Below, one piece after another: positions 25,901 to 36,207 of a stretch of 64,000 bases of DNA; the stretch's first letter is position 1, and every line of letters begins with the position of its first letter. Source of the DNA: Didymodactylos carnosus (lineage: Eukaryota > Rotifera > Eurotatoria > Philodinida > Philodinidae); assembly GCA_905250885.1 (NCBI GenBank), contig CAJNOQ010000125.1, positions 1-64,000 on the forward strand. The letters run 5' to 3'. Under the pieces are notes generated by a model. It did no database searches. It worked only from the letters and a program-made list of their open reading frames with translations, and had not been told where the DNA came from. A program made the position numbers and the translations under genes.

Positions 25901-28900
25901 ATATGGAGGAGATGGTTCTCAATCTCCAAGACAAGGACAGTTGTCTCCAAGGTAAAATTCAATTTAGTACTTAAAAGAGAGTTTGACTTTTTCCATAGTC
26001 ATAAAAAATAAAAAAAAAGAACACCTCTTTTTCGACTAGTAACCCAATACCATTTTTATTAGGTAAAGTAGTAGAGATATTTTAGTTCATATTGTTCAAT
26101 AAACTACGAAAAAAAAAACAGAGTAACATCTACAAAAATATAAATCAAATGGATATTAGTCTAGAATATTTTAAATATCTTTTTTTGTATAGTTGTAAAA
26201 TGTTTTAGAAGAGGAGACAATAACATGTCCAATGGAACTAATAAAGAAGTATTAAAAGTAGAAGTATTTCATGGTACGTGGGTGTCTTTTTCTCTCTCTT
26301 CATTTATCAATCATGTATAATTTATATTTCTTATACTTTTTTAGGATCTGACCGACATGTATTAATATTGAGTAGTGCCCACAATTTACGTATCTATGAT
26401 TTAATGGATGAATTACAACGAATAACAAATGTACCTGTTAAAGAACAAAAATTATATTTTCGTGGGCAAGAACTTCAACTCTTTCCTGAACGTTCATTAA
26501 AAGAAGCGAATATTGATAATAATGCACAAATTCGACTTATTGGAGATCCGAGTAAAACACGTTATGAAGCAATGATAACAGGTCAAAAAACAAATAATCA
26601 ATAATTATTACCCATATTCGTTTTTTTACGTTCGTTCGCTCGAAGATGGTTTAAAATAAAATCATCCACGCTATTTTTAAATCTTATTGCAGCAATCTTA
26701 CGGTCTCTCGATCTATTTTTTTTTCTTCTTGATTTTTATGCCTTTTTTATTTTCTTCTTTTTTTTTTTTCTTCTCGTCTGTTCTTAATAAAATAATTGTA
26801 CAAATGTTTAGACATACACTGAGTCATTGAACTATTTCATGTGTTTATTCGTATGACGTTATTTATTTATCGATACAATACAAATAGTGTGTGCGTGAAT
26901 AAAAAGAACAAAGTTTACAGAGGTTTGATACTATCTTAGAATTTTTTGTTCGCATCACTGCAAATTCAAAAAGCTTTAGGTATTCCTAAATATTGCAAAA
27001 AAACAAACGAACGATTAAAACCAATCTTAATTCATTTTATAATCCTTATGTTTGTCATTTATCATATGGTAGTATCTCATAGTAAATTACAAGTATATAT
27101 CTAAGAAAAGTTTCAAATAGACAAGAGACTTTTATTTCGTACATTGAACGTCTTCTAATTAAAACTAGAAACGACGAGAGTAAAAAAGTTGACTGCAAAA
27201 AAAAGGACTAACAAAAAGTAAAATTATTGGGCGTATTCATTGTACAGTTTGAATAACGTTTAGGTTTGCATGAAGTCATGAAATGGATGAAACAAGCAAA
27301 ATTAAGAAAAGTTCGTCAAACGGTAAGACAAGTGAAAGAAGTTTTGATGAATCAGACACAGTCGTTCTTCATCGTTATCGTCGTTACGGGTACTATCAAA
27401 GTGTCATAATAAGAAGAGCATAAGTGCGTATTGTGCAAAGTTATCTATCTATTTAATGGTTTGTTATCTTTTTTTTTGTCAAACACAAAGTGTGGCTTTG
27501 TTTTAAATCAGAAAAGAATGTCGATAGCACAGTTCATGACCGTTTCGAATGTGAAAAATATTTGTTTTAGTTGTTGAAAATATATTCATTTTGACAGCCT
27601 AATTTATGAGCATATTAAAAAGACGAATTTTCGATCACTGATGTATAAGTATTCTATTTTTGAACTATCGTTCCGCAAATGTCTACGATTATGTACAGCT
27701 GAGAGAAAGTGATCGACTCAAAATGAAACGTGTACTTAAGAAAAACAGACTTTTGTCTGATGAAAACCAATACGTATTTGTATTTATTTCACTCAGTCCA
27801 CTTGACACGTTGACTTTATTTTCCTGACGCGCCTCTCGTACTTTATCTAATTATCACATCACACACTTTATTGTTGAGTTTAACTGTTCTTGTTTATGAT
27901 ATTATTTATTCTCTCTCTCACATATACACTCATATACATAAGTAAAGAGAATCATAAAAACAAAAAATGGCATCATTTAATCATAATCCTAATGCTTCCG
28001 AAAATGTTCCTAACCCAAAATATTTAAAATTACAAGTACAATATGGGAGCGATCATCATGAATTATTATTGTCACGTAAAGATGATATAAAAATTGGTCA
28101 TGTGCAAGATGAAATTGAACGTATTACAAAAGTTCCAAAATGTCATCAAACAATCGTTTATAAAGGACAAAGATTAGATCATACTCCTGATGCACGACTA
28201 GATGATTTGTACATATTCAATAATAGTAAGTTACAATTAGCTGGTACACAAACACAATTTCATGATAAGTATTGTTGTCCCGATCATTTACATGGTACAC
28301 ATAGCGTAGGTAAGATGAAAGAAAATCACAACATACTTCTCTGAAACAAGATTGAAGAATATAAAACCGAGTAATAATATCTCAAAAAACATCTGTTACC
28401 TTTAGATGATACTCATGCAACACAAGGAATTTCACAAAAACAACGTCCCTCAACAGCCGCTGCTTCTGCTACTTCAACGACGACGACAACGGAAACGACC
28501 GAAGTACGTCCACTAACCACATCATCAACTCAAATCAATGTTCGACCACTAACAAGTCAAAATAATAATAATAATGTTCTAACAAGTGTTCGATCATCGA
28601 CACAGAGTAGTACGAATAAAAACCGACCATCAACTCAAAGTCGTAATAACAATTCAATAACAACAGCAGTTATACCGTATCATGATGACAGTACTACGAT
28701 TGTTACTCACACGCATATGGAGAAACAACAACCGATCATATCTGGTCCCGCAGCACTGGTACAAACAACAGATCATCATTCAGAGTCCGGTGAGACTCAA
28801 TATTACCAGCCTCAAAGAACAATACCTGAAACAAGTTACTTGAGTGCATACGCTCCAACTGCTCAATCAATGTACCATTCACCACATGCGGTTAGCACAG

Positions 28901-31874
28901 TCCCTTCATTAACCGTCGAAAAAACAACCACATCAAATTCTTCTACAACATATCCCACTTTTTCTTCTCACATTGGTCAAGCTCTCGAAAAAACCATGAC
29001 AACGACCTATGATCATCCATCGTTTATACCAGATGCTAACAAGAAGTATGAATACTTTACTGTGCCTTACAATACAGATCCCGCTTCACTGTTACAGCAA
29101 ATTCCACATAACTCAACAAATCATCAACATTAATTGAACTGTGAAATGCAAATAAAAAAATCAACTCGCTTTTCACACTTTCATGCTTTACGTACTGTAA
29201 ATAAATCAAGACAAAAAAAATAAAAGACATAAAGGCAAACAGTTCTCCAACCGTTTTCCATAATAGAAAATTATTTACGAGGAAAATGTCTAATCCCTAT
29301 TCCACTGAAATATACGCGGTTACAGATAATTTTGATACTCGACACAAGTGTGATATCCTTTTGAATGTGCCTCATTCTTGACTGAACGTGCAGAAATCTA
29401 GTCTCTACAAACCCATTATGAACTTTCAGTTGAAGAAATTCTGAAATTCTGATCTGAATAATCAAGTATATTTCAATGGAGTAGTTTTTCGTATTGTCAT
29501 TTGTCTTTTTCTTGTAGAAAGTCGTCTTTCCGTCAATACTAATTACCAGTCGATAATTTTTTTTATTAGTTTTTCGTTCTCAAGTTTTAGAACTGCTACA
29601 AATAGCAATTATATGTGTTATTTGTAATTATCTTGATTTAAACAACTTACCAGTTCTTTTTCTGAGCACAGACGAACGTGGTTTTTGATTTTGTCTCAAA
29701 AATGTAAATAATTGTTCAACTAGAAGGAGAAGAATGAACAATAAAATTTTTTTATAAAAGAAGCTCGTCTTATTATTCTACCTTTATTTATGGTTTGAAC
29801 ACAATCATTACACGCACGATCTTCTCTATTATCTAAATGAATTAATTTCGCTTTTTGAGAACAACATGCACTACAAAATATCTAAAGAAAAACAAACAAC
29901 GACTAGTGTATAATGTGATCAGTTGTTAGATCTGCTTACTTTTCCACATGCACGACAGTGATGTCGTCTGCGAGTTAATGTAAAACGTGTTGTACATTTC
30001 ATGCAAGCTGCAGCTTCTTGATCATTCATCCATTGAGGACAAACTTGTCCGAGTGTTCGATCATTCTCACTCAGAGAACTCCATTCCGATTCAGCTTGTA
30101 ACAATTTCTCATGTAAATCTACAAATAGACAAAATAAAAACAGTAGAATAAATCGAGTTTTCACATCTATTCAACAATTTTAAGAAATGAGCTTTTTCGT
30201 AAGACTCTCGAATGAAACTAACCTTGATCGGTGGTTGATTCACTTAATTCATTTTCCTGAGTTATTTCACTTTGATTTTGTTTATCGTCTGACTGAAAAC
30301 TAATAGTTGCTGAAGTACAACTATTGTCTACTTGTTCCGCAATATTGTTAATATCATTATTATTATAACGATGTTCCAAATCCATAGTACAAATTTCTTC
30401 ATGTGTTAATTCGTTCGATTGAGCTTGAGGGGAAAGTTCTTGATGTTGATGATCATCGACAATTTGTTTTAACAACATATCAATTTTATCCACTTGTTCT
30501 GATGAAAAATGGTAGAATGGTTCTTCTGCCGTTGTAACAGTAGATGAGGATGGTGGTAATGTGGCAAGTAATTCTTCTAAAAAATGAAATCCGTCCTCAT
30601 TACTGCTCTTAACTTGTTCTTCAATATCATGCGGCTTTTCTATTGTATCGCTTTTAACTATTTGTTCTAATTCATATTGTGGTGGTGGTATTTGCATAGA
30701 ATTATTACTATTATCATAATTATAATTACTATTATTATTATTATTATTTTCTAATTCAATTGGCATTTGATCATCATCAGATATTGTGTTTTTAACAAGA
30801 TCAAATTCTTGTAAGATCATATTTTCGTTATTATTACTGTTATAAAGAATATCTTCATGCTGAGAACAAACAAGATCAACATCGTCTTTATATTGTTGAT
30901 TAACAACATCAGGAACAGTTGAAAAAAAATCATTGATCAATGACACTTCTGTTTCATTGGATGGCAACAAAAAGTCCTAAATAGAAATATATTTTTGAAG
31001 AGTTACTATTTAACATCAATTTATATGTTCAGTTTGTACCTCATTTTGCTGATTATTATTAGTATCATCAATATTATATTTAACTTGATTAGTAAATAAT
31101 ATGTTCGATTCATTGCTATCATCAATTGTTTGTAATAATAAATCGGGTTCATCTTCTATTTCGACTCTTTGATCAGTTAATTCATTTTCTACATGTATCT
31201 CCTGTTGTTCTACAATATGGTCAAGAACTGACTGTTGTTGATCATTTTCGATCGTTTTTGATTCGATATTTGTTAAATCTGGTAATAAATCAATTCTTTC
31301 GTTATGAGATTGAATATTATCGAGTATCTGATCAGAATTTTGAACTACATCTAATATTGAAACAATGTCATCATTATCGTGATGATTATTATTCAATGTA
31401 TTTATGTCTTCTTGTTCAACTATTGCATCGTTTACATCTGCTGAACTCTGAGTAATAACATCAGGTAAATCAGATGTTAAATGTTCATCAGCTGTACTAA
31501 TAGGTGTAGGTAAAATTGTATTTACAGCATAAAGTTTAAGAATATCTTGTTTAAGTTTTTCAAGTTTGTTATCATTGTTTGTTTTATCATTATCATCATT
31601 TGAATCGAGTAAGAGTAATTCATCAACAGTATAAGAAGGCGAATATTTGTTCTCATTTATAGAATTGGTCGATACATCTGCTTGTTGTAATTGATCAAAT
31701 ATAATATCGGTATTTGTTGTTGACAAATCATGGTTTACAGGATATTGAGGTGGTGAACTAACTAAATTGGAAAAATAAATTTAAGAACTATTTTTATTGA
31801 CATACAATAAAGATCGAAAGCCGAAGTAGCTTACGTTTTTTTTCTAATTGATCTAATGCGTCATCAATATCCAT
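13966..31874 (-). CDS. ZFYVE9: SARA/endofin homologue, FYVE-domain endosomal scaffold (ZFYVE9/ZFYVE16 type)
   Basis: Fifteen exons: 31874-31835, 31761-31040, 30976-30223, 30118-29940, 29881-29782, 29719-29651, 18860-18657, 18505-18458, 18376-18308, 18248-18051, 16432-16205, 16148-16066, 16003-15375, 15295-14992, 14118-13966; total 1259 residues. The first 505 residues are acidic and Asn/Gln-rich. The FYVE zinc finger (about 536-598) shows [23 protein letters not shown] and RACNDC, which fits PI3P binding on early endosomes. K630-S-V-T-F634 followed by EDGIKPG matches the PP1-docking motif of human SARA (RVWFADGILPNG). The C-terminal half matches the SARA/endofin C-terminal domain: [47 protein letters not shown], and the end [11 protein letters not shown]. 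Intron 6 is 10,790 bp and contains two plus-strand genes. ZFYVE9 and ZFYVE16 are vertebrate paralogues, so the symbol stands for the family. Confidence 0.93.
14187..14795. mobile_element. Fold-back element in SARA intron 14
   Basis: Two arms of about 285 bp (14187-14473 and 14515-14795) are inverted copies with high identity, separated by about 40 bp. The ends are CGAGGGAACC and GGTTCCCTCG. Near the outer ends the arms differ in a block of about 20 bp (a GCCCGATAAAGGGC hairpin only on the left). No target duplication is evident and no coding frame is present. The copy lies between the last two SARA exons and would fold into a hairpin in the pre-mRNA. Confidence 0.85.
16974..17120. mobile_element. 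147-bp MITE-like element in SARA intron 10
   Basis: The terminal inverted repeats TTAAAATAAGATGGTATAAG (left) and TTAAAATAAGACAGCATAAG (right, inverted) continue with GTCGGTTGC on both sides. Inside sits a second hairpin, GATTCGTCTTA with TAAGACGAATC. It has no coding capacity. The intron it occupies (16433-18050) is 1.6 kb against a usual 60 bp. Confidence 0.75.
20132..26604 (+). CDS. Triple ubiquitin-like-domain protein, nested in SARA intron
   Basis: Exons of the long form: 20132-20335, 24493-24663, 24744-25003, 25083-25160, 25535-25951, 26209-26273, 26345-26604, giving 484 residues. Residues 1-68 are Tyr/Thr-rich without a known domain. UBL1 (about 75-150) contains [10 protein letters not shown] and LYWKGRNI. 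Next come a Gln/Tyr/Asn-rich stretch and a Cys/His cluster (CHCTC then CNCYCHH). UBL2 has [12 protein letters not shown] and UBL3 has VFHGSDRHVL and KLYFRGQEL. The domains resemble BAG1-type ubiquitin-like domains, but no BAG domain and no C-terminal Gly-Gly are present, so it should act as an adaptor rather than a conjugated modifier. Exon 1 is joined across a 4.2-kb intron; alternatively translation starts at the ATG at 24496, just after an AG acceptor. An alternative short form ends at 25273. Confidence 0.72.
21206..21244 (+). mobile_element. Aspartic-protease-like scrap, possible LTR retrotransposon fossil
   Basis: A stretch reads [13 protein letters not shown], resembling the active-site region of Ty3/Gypsy-type retroelement proteases (DTGA). 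The surrounding 1 kb shows no intact frame and no terminal repeats, so at most this is a very degraded, old fragment. The match is short and could be chance. Confidence 0.25.
21893..22175. mobile_element. Possible short inverted-repeat element
   Basis: AAGTTAGAACGTCTTACGTTA near the left and the inverted right end AAGTTAGAATGTCTTATCTTA agree at most positions. There is no clear target duplication and the interior has no gene. Confidence 0.4.
25252..25370 (+). other. Alternative terminal exon and poly(A) signal of the triple-UBL gene
   Basis: An acceptor TTATTCTAG precedes a 22-base coding piece (25252-25273) that completes the split codon after exon 4 and gives PRQYYQM then stop, yielding a 244-residue form with only UBL1. 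AATAAA at 25365-25370 followed by poly-A could end this transcript. The next acceptor at 25534 instead gives PTTYYQQ and continues the long form. The two exon starts are similar, which suggests an old duplication. Confidence 0.55.
25417..25443 (+). repeat. CT-rich microsatellite
   Basis: TCTCTC units interrupted by CCC, in the intron just before the acceptor of the long-form exon; it may serve as part of the pyrimidine tract. Confidence 0.8.
26605..27966 (+). other. Spacer between the two ubiquitin-like genes
   Basis: The first gene's 3' UTR probably ends near AATAAAATAATTG at about 26786. A small frame at 27278-27409 (43 codons, starts [15 protein letters not shown]) has an AG upstream and a GTAAGAC donor-like site inside; it cannot be joined in frame to its neighbours. 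The promoter and 5' UTR of the second gene lie just before 27967. Confidence 0.5.
27967..29133 (+). CDS. Single ubiquitin-like-domain protein with Ser/Thr-rich tail, nested in SARA intron
   Basis: Exons 27967-28309 and 28406-29133 give 356 residues. The ubiquitin-like domain (about residues 18-92) reads [17 protein letters not shown], then IVYKGQRL, and shares the YGSD/FHGSD entry, the [10 protein letters not shown] / [10 protein letters not shown] helix and the YKGQ / FRGQ turn with UBL3 of the upstream gene. The two genes are therefore tandem relatives. The domain is followed by a low-complexity tail with TTTTT, Asn and Gln runs and repeated RPLT/RPST words, probably disordered. There is no Gly-Gly terminus and no BAG domain. 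The start ATG has an A-rich leader (ACAAAAAATGG). The function is unknown; an adaptor role is a guess from domain type. Confidence 0.8.
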
Positions 31875-32995
31875 CAACTATTATTAGATTATCAAAAACA
31901 AAACAGAAAATAAATTTACTAAAAACAAATTTTTACGCTAAAATATGAGGGGAAAATAAAGATAGTTGAAGTCAACAGCAAATCAATATGGAGACATATT
32001 TTAAAGGCTGATTCTTTAAAATAACCCATCACACAGCAGAAAAATGAATGAAAGTTTAAAGTAGCATAGGTTTTTTCCTTGTCTTTATTTATATATAGAT
32101 ATATTACTTTTTTTTTCTGTTTTAATATACGTATATATAGTATCACCATAAAAATAAATAAACAAATGTAAACATAAACCGAAAGAGAAATATGATTGAA
32201 TGAAAAAATGACGAAGAACAGCAAATGACACGTAAAATGAAAGAAAACTTTTTTTTTAATCAAAAACTTTCTGGATGTTAATAAAAACATACAAAGATCT
32301 TTTCGTTCTAAGCATACATATGTTTTTACAGAAAAAAAAGCATGAAAAATAACCAATATGACTTTAAACACGCACGGAATGCAAAAGCGATCTTCTAACT
32401 CTACTCATCAACTGCTACAACATACAATGAAAGCAAAAACAAACAAGAAAAATAGTATTTCAAAAAAATCATAGAAGAATAGATATATCTCCCTTTTGCT
32501 CACATCTTTTGTCAGAGTACAAGAGAAATAAAGCAACATTAGAGGTATCAATTTAAACACAAACAAACAGTCCACAATCGACGTGAAACTTATTTAAAGC
32601 GAGGTATATGAACAATACAGACTTCTGGAAGAAGCTGAGAATCATATTTAATAATATAGCAATCGCCAACTTATTCGTATATGTAGCTTCACGATTGATT
32701 CAATTTTCCTTTAAATAATTTTCCTCACTGTAATTTGCGTTCAGACTGCATCTTGTTAATATTTTACTTCATCGTATTCTCTTCCTACAATTTTGGATCA
32801 TACACTTTCATCCTTTCTTACTTCTTTCTAACTACTGTTACTAATTTCGAAAATAAAAAAAACACATCAAAATCAACAATAACAACAAGACGTGTTTTCG
32901 ATATTGTTTTTTTTTTTTGATCTTTAGCCTTTGTACACAAACACACACTAACAAAAGAAAGACAACAAAAACAGAGAAAAAAAAATACATATATC
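31875..32995. other. Intergenic between MED26 3' end and SARA start
   Basis: This is the 3' UTR of MED26 plus the SARA promoter region. T-rich frames on both strands (for example 31919-32371 minus) lack any domain and are not called. Confidence 0.6.
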
Positions 32996-35900
32996 TCAAC
33001 CATTTGTATCAGCGTTTACAATTAATTCGTCTAATTGAAAATCATATCCAAATTGCAAATCAACGTAGGGTAAAGCCAAAAATGTTTCAGTATTATACGT
33101 TCTTAATGGTAAAACAGTAGTCAATGTGGAAGATGATGTAGTTAAATCATCATCTATATTTTGTGTAGTCCTATTATTATCGAGTTGTTTATTATAAACA
33201 TACGATAATTGTTCGATAGGTACAAGAAATAATTCTGGTTGTTCATTTAACAGTTGATCATACGTTTTATTTTCGTTCTGATATTTTTCTAACATTTTAC
33301 ATTGATGAGCATCGTTCAAATCTTTAATATTTTCATACGGACATAGGAGAGATAAATCATGAGCATTTTCTTTAATGGGTGATACTGATGCTGGTGGTGG
33401 TAGCGGTGATGATGCAACAGAAACTGCAGGAATAGGCGATTTCTGTCTAATTTTTGGGACTTTTACTGTTCGTTTTCGAGTAGTGGTGGTAGAGTTGTTG
33501 TTAGTGCTATTTTTCGATGATATAAATAATGGTGATATGGGAGGATTTTGTGGAGAAGATAATGATTGACCAGATTGACCAATCGATGAACGAATTAGAG
33601 TATTTGATAGAGCAGACGGTGTACGAGAAGTCCATTGAGCTGTGGTGCTTGTCATTGATGAAGATGAAGAACTGGAAGAGGGTGGAGAAGCTGGTGAAGG
33701 AGAACCACCACCACTGCTACCTTCCCATGTGGTAGCCGTAGAACGAGTTCCATGTTGATGATGAGAAGGTGTTGTTGTAGTCGTTAGTTTTCTCCATGAA
33801 CCTTGTTTTGTATAGTGTTGACTAAAATATAAATACGAACAAAGAAAGACTGATGAATTAAATACTGATTAGAGAAATATTGGGTTTAAAAAGCAATGGT
33901 TCAAAGTCTGCTGCTGTAAGATTTGAAGGTATGAGTAATACCTTGATTGTGTTGCGTCAACTGAATTGGTAACACTATTGGATGTAGCTAATGGAGTAGT
34001 TGTAGTCATATGTCGTCCATGATGTAAAGCTGAATAATCGACTTTATCATTATCGTTTAAACTTTCATCTTTAATTTGATTTTTCAATATTGCATTTATT
34101 GTTGGTGATTGAGTAGATAGAACATGTGGTTGTTTCATTTGCATTTCTAATATTAATTGTTGAGTAGTTTTCAATTTTGGAAGAGACGAAGAAGGAATCA
34201 CCGTATTATTATTATTGTTATTATTGCTATTATAATGGACTGTTTCTGATGTATCCAGATGTTGTTTGGTACTTTTTCGTTGTTTAATACCCTGTGAAGA
34301 TGTTGGCGTCGACGAAGAATAGGATCGCCCATTAATATGAGGTTTTTTTGTTTGTACCTGAACTTCTGTTGATGGTGATGGATCCAATCGTCTTTTTCTC
34401 GGCCGTGCTTTACTAGCTGGTGTCGATTGTTCCATGAGAGGATTCTGTAGTTCATTGGCAGCAGTCGATGGTGGCGTGATTTTAATTTTCAATTTAATGG
34501 GTGGTTGAGATACAGGAACTGGTGCGACGGCCGGAGATATTAGTGGTCCATGAGATGAGGATGACGAAAAGGCAGCATCGAAGACGGAGTCTCTTGTATT
34601 ATTATCTGAGTCACCTGCACCTCCATCAGGTTGTTGTTGGTTTGATGAATTTTTTACAGTGGTCGTTGCTGTTGACGATGAATGAGAATAATGTAATAAA
34701 TCACCATTTATCGGAGTTTGTTCATTGTTTGAAACTGTCGCTGCTGTTGGTGCCGAATTTTGCAATAAATCCTGCCATGTACGTAAGAGCTTTTTTGCAC
34801 GTTGAGCAATTTCACGATTCGTCGTTTTTCGTCGGATATCATTAATTTCACGTCCGAGTCTAGTCGTCTACGAAGAAAGAATAAAAAAAAAATAAAAAAA
34901 AAAAAGATCAGTTGAGAAATAGGCATAGTGAAGAAAATAACCTTCTGTAACTCCAAGAATTTCATCAATGTACCAGCGAGATCTTAATGCTTACGGAAAA
35001 AAATGAGTCATATTATTCTAAGGAATATCTTAGGTTGGAAAAACGCAAAAAATGAGTAATAGAAGAAGAAACCCAATCCTTATTTTGTCCTCTCGCACGT
35101 ATTTAGCTTTAAATCGTGACAATATTAATTAAAGCTAAAGTTATACAAAAATCTTGGCTATAACTTCTAATTCGTTGTTTCACTAGTAACTATTTCATGA
35201 TTCTAGAGTCCTCCAAGAACCTCTGTCTATATCGTATTATGACTCAATTTACAATAAAGATTTTTGAAGAGCACTCGCTCAGCGATCGTTGTTGAGAACT
35301 TTTATGTGGGTGCATGTCTCAAACAGAGATGCAGGATTAATTTGACTGTAACGTTCATGACGAAGCGATACATTCTCAGAATTTGGTTGATCACTTACTT
35401 GCAACTGATGTTTCGTGATTTGGTTGTTCTCCAATTGTGATATAATATCAAGTACGGCATCTTCCTTAATGACCTGTAAAAAGAGAAAAAAAAACTTTTT
35501 TAGAGGGTTTGCTCCTTGAAAAATAAAATATACATCGTACAGTCAATAAAAACTCCTTTAGGAAGCGATATTCTATAAGCTATAGATGAAGCATACACGA
35601 ACTCCGCGTATTAAAAAGTACTAAGGATACCCACTTAAACATAACCTATTCTTAGCATTTTCTCCTTTCGTTTGAAACAACGTAGTTGTTTGTCTAGTAG
35701 AAGCAAGATCTTCAATCGTCAAGAAGTCCTCATCATATCAGAAGAGAATAGTTCATTCCCGTAAAAAGTTGCAGCTAAAGTCATCTACTACAGCATAATT
35801 CTGAGAAATTCCTAACGTTAATTTTTTCTTCAGGATACCCTTTGGAGCAGCCACTGATTATGAAACATTAACCACCACAACAACAGTTTTGTCAAATATT

Positions 35901-36207
35901 GATCGAAATACAAATCTGACGATGAAGAAGATATTCAATAAATCGAGTATTAGTTTAGTATCAACAAACAAGCTGAACAAAAAGGAAAATTGCTTAGTCT
36001 ATGAGATTTTGCTATACCCTCCCCCGCTCCAATACAATATTTCTCAAATTAAGGCTAATTTTAACTTTTTAGTATTTCGATTTCATTGTATTATCGAGAG
36101 CAATATTCAAATCAAATATAGTCCGATTTGATATTACTCACAATGTAATTGGTATCGACTGCTTTCAAGAGACTTTCTTTAAGAGCGTTCAAGGACTCGT
36201 TTTGCAT
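32996..36207 (-). CDS. MED26: Mediator complex subunit 26
   Basis: Exons 36207-36142, 35473-35399, 34867-33942 and 33821-32996 give 630 residues (human 600). Residues 1-80 form the TFIIS N-terminal/LW domain: ALKESLLKAVD, then AVLDIISQLENNQITKHQLQ, then TTRLGREINDIRRKTTN and AKKLLRTWQDLL, matching human RDRLLQAIDPQ, VISSLEKYPITKEALE, ETRLGKLINDVRKKTKN and AKKLLRSWQKLI. This domain recruits elongation factors to Mediator in the nucleus. The middle is Ser/Thr/Asn/Pro-rich and disordered, with a basic patch (SKARPRKRRLDPSPS). The end LALPYVDL parallels the human C-terminal LNILPYVCLD. The first two introns fall at the same places as I recall them in human MED26. Start: an AG acceptor sits three bases before the ATG, fitting a 5' UTR intron or spliced-leader addition. 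Confidence 0.9.

Larger units (their letters stand above)
18861..29650. other. 10.8-kb intron 6 of SARA, host of nested genes
   Basis: Donor GTAAG follows exon 6 (ends 29651) and the acceptor precedes exon 7 (starts 18860). The join ACT G|GA AGT keeps frame and yields [17 protein letters not shown]. Inside, on the plus strand, are two ubiquitin-like-domain genes. From 18861 to 20131 I see nothing beyond T-rich and AAT repeats; 29134-29650 also shows nothing. Confidence 0.85.

Noticed and set aside
31126-31455. Open frame on the plus strand
   Set aside because: Antisense shadow of the acidic SARA exon 2.
34942-34982. Exon-like piece reading GTLMKFLELQ inside MED26 intron 2
   Set aside because: It is 41 bases long and would shift the frame; direct joining of exons 2 and 3 gives the exact LW-domain sequence.
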